Part shown: positions 6,190-6,415 of the stretch, piece after piece | How the letters are laid out: each line of letters begins with the position of its first letter | Numbering within the stretch: the first letter of the stretch is position 1 | From: Bacteroidota bacterium | Lineage (GTDB): Bacteria > Bacteroidota > Bacteroidia > Chitinophagales > LD1 | Length of the DNA: 6,415 nucleotides | NCBI GenBank assembly: GCA_003165135.1 | Contig: PLSN01000227.1 | Span: forward strand, 1-6,415 | Direction of reading: 5' to 3' | Notes under the pieces: generated by a model | The model's input: the letters and a program-made list of their open reading frames with translations, nothing else | Databases searched by the model: none | Told to the model about the DNA's origin: nothing | Made by a program: the position numbers and the translations under genes

Positions 6190-6415
6190 CAAGGATACAG
6201 ACTACAGACTACAGACCACAGACCATAGCGAAATACTTTCGGGTATGCTTGATGTTGTCTATTGTCTCATGTCTGTTGTCTCATGTCTGTTTTGCCGAAT
6301 CTGCAGAAGGGCTTTATACCATCGGGACAGAAGCTTACAAAGCTAAAAACTATCAACAGGCCATCGATGCATATCAGAAGCTCATATCAGAGGGCTATCG
6401 CAATGCATCGGTCTA
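6186..6415 (+). CDS. batE: BatE, TPR protein (partial, 3' end outside window)
   Basis: 76 codons are visible and the frame is open to the right edge. The N-terminus is MTRIQTTDYRPQ, followed by a hydrophobic signal core at about 20-36 (LMLSIVSCLLSHVCFA) with likely cleavage after CFA. The first TPR starts at about 43 (LYTIGTEAYKAKNYQQAIDA), then YQKLISEGYRNASV. The Y-x-x-A-I-x-x-Y-x-x-L pattern followed by G-Y-x-N-A is typical of BatE, and the position after batD agrees. BatE is expected to be an exported, membrane-associated TPR subunit, usually followed by an SH3-like region not seen here. The ATG overlaps the ancestral batD stop by 4 bases (ATGA). With the early batD stop at 6118, the gap before batE is 65 bases, so translational coupling may be weakened. 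An in-frame ATG at 6252 would start just before the signal core. Both the leader and the signal core are encoded by heptamer arrays. Confidence 0.88.
   Translation, partial: MTRIQTTDYRPQTIAKYFRVCLMLSIVSCLLSHVCFAESAEGLYTIGTEAYKAKNYQQAIDAYQKLISEGYRNASV
6197..6224 (+). repeat. Heptamer array (ACAGACY) in batE leader, left arm
   Basis: Four contiguous 7-base units lie at 6197, 6204, 6211 and 6218. The first two are ACAGACT and the last two ACAGACC. They begin 8 bases after the batE ATG and encode the polar leader QTTDYRPQT. Their complement follows the GTCTGTN pattern, the same register as the array at 6256-6290. Confidence 0.88.
6256..6290 (+). repeat. Heptamer array (TGTCTNN) in batE signal core, right arm
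   Basis: Five contiguous 7-base units start at 6256, 6263, 6270, 6277 and 6284. All share TGTCT and vary in the last two bases (AT, CA or GT). In the best register the array matches the complement of 6197-6224 at about 20 of 27 positions, so an imperfect stem with a loop of about 40 bases is possible. In frame it encodes a 7-residue periodic hydrophobic peptide, LSIVSCL then LSHVCF. Confidence 0.88.

Overview
The window is a slice of a Bacteroidota Bat (Bacteroides aerotolerance) operon, all on the + strand. The set of neighbours identifies it: a membrane protein of the kind found before batA, two membrane-anchored von Willebrand A proteins (BatA, BatB), a TPR protein with a Lys/Asp/Gln-rich tail (BatC), a large beta-rich BatD, and the start of BatE. 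The sequence fits Bacteroidota more than any narrower group, and I cannot name a genus. Shine-Dalgarno sites are mostly absent, and one promoter-like site follows the Bacteroidota pattern.

Layout: 2-886, C-terminal part of the pre-batA membrane protein (its start lies outside the window); 887-1897, batA, starting directly after that stop; 1897-2364, an insertion-like module with a four-helix-bundle gene of the 23S rRNA intervening-sequence (IVP/S23) family between inverted heptamer arrays; 2368-3378, batB; 3384-4181, batC, whose 5' end runs through an octamer array and then a heptamer array; 4182-4308, a non-coding gap with a hairpin and a possible promoter; 4309-6120, batD, apparently ended early by an in-frame TGA, with its expected last 22 codons still readable to 6189; 6186-6415, the first 76 codons of batE, cut by the window edge.

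The Bat proteins are thought to form an inner-membrane complex with periplasmic domains. BatA and BatB bring metal-ion-dependent (MIDAS) VWA domains, BatC and BatE bring TPRs, and BatD brings beta-rich domains plus a cytoplasmic tail. The biochemical function of the complex is not settled; the name comes from an oxygen-tolerance phenotype in Bacteroides fragilis.

The least ordinary signal is a set of short tandem arrays at three of the gene junctions. Most have a 7-base period and different unit sequences. One inverted pair encloses the four-helix-bundle gene. Another inverted pair lies inside the 5' end of batE, and a single array lies inside the 5' end of batC. In both batC and batE the array codes for the signal-peptide core. 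The second notable point is the probable nonsense mutation near the end of batD.
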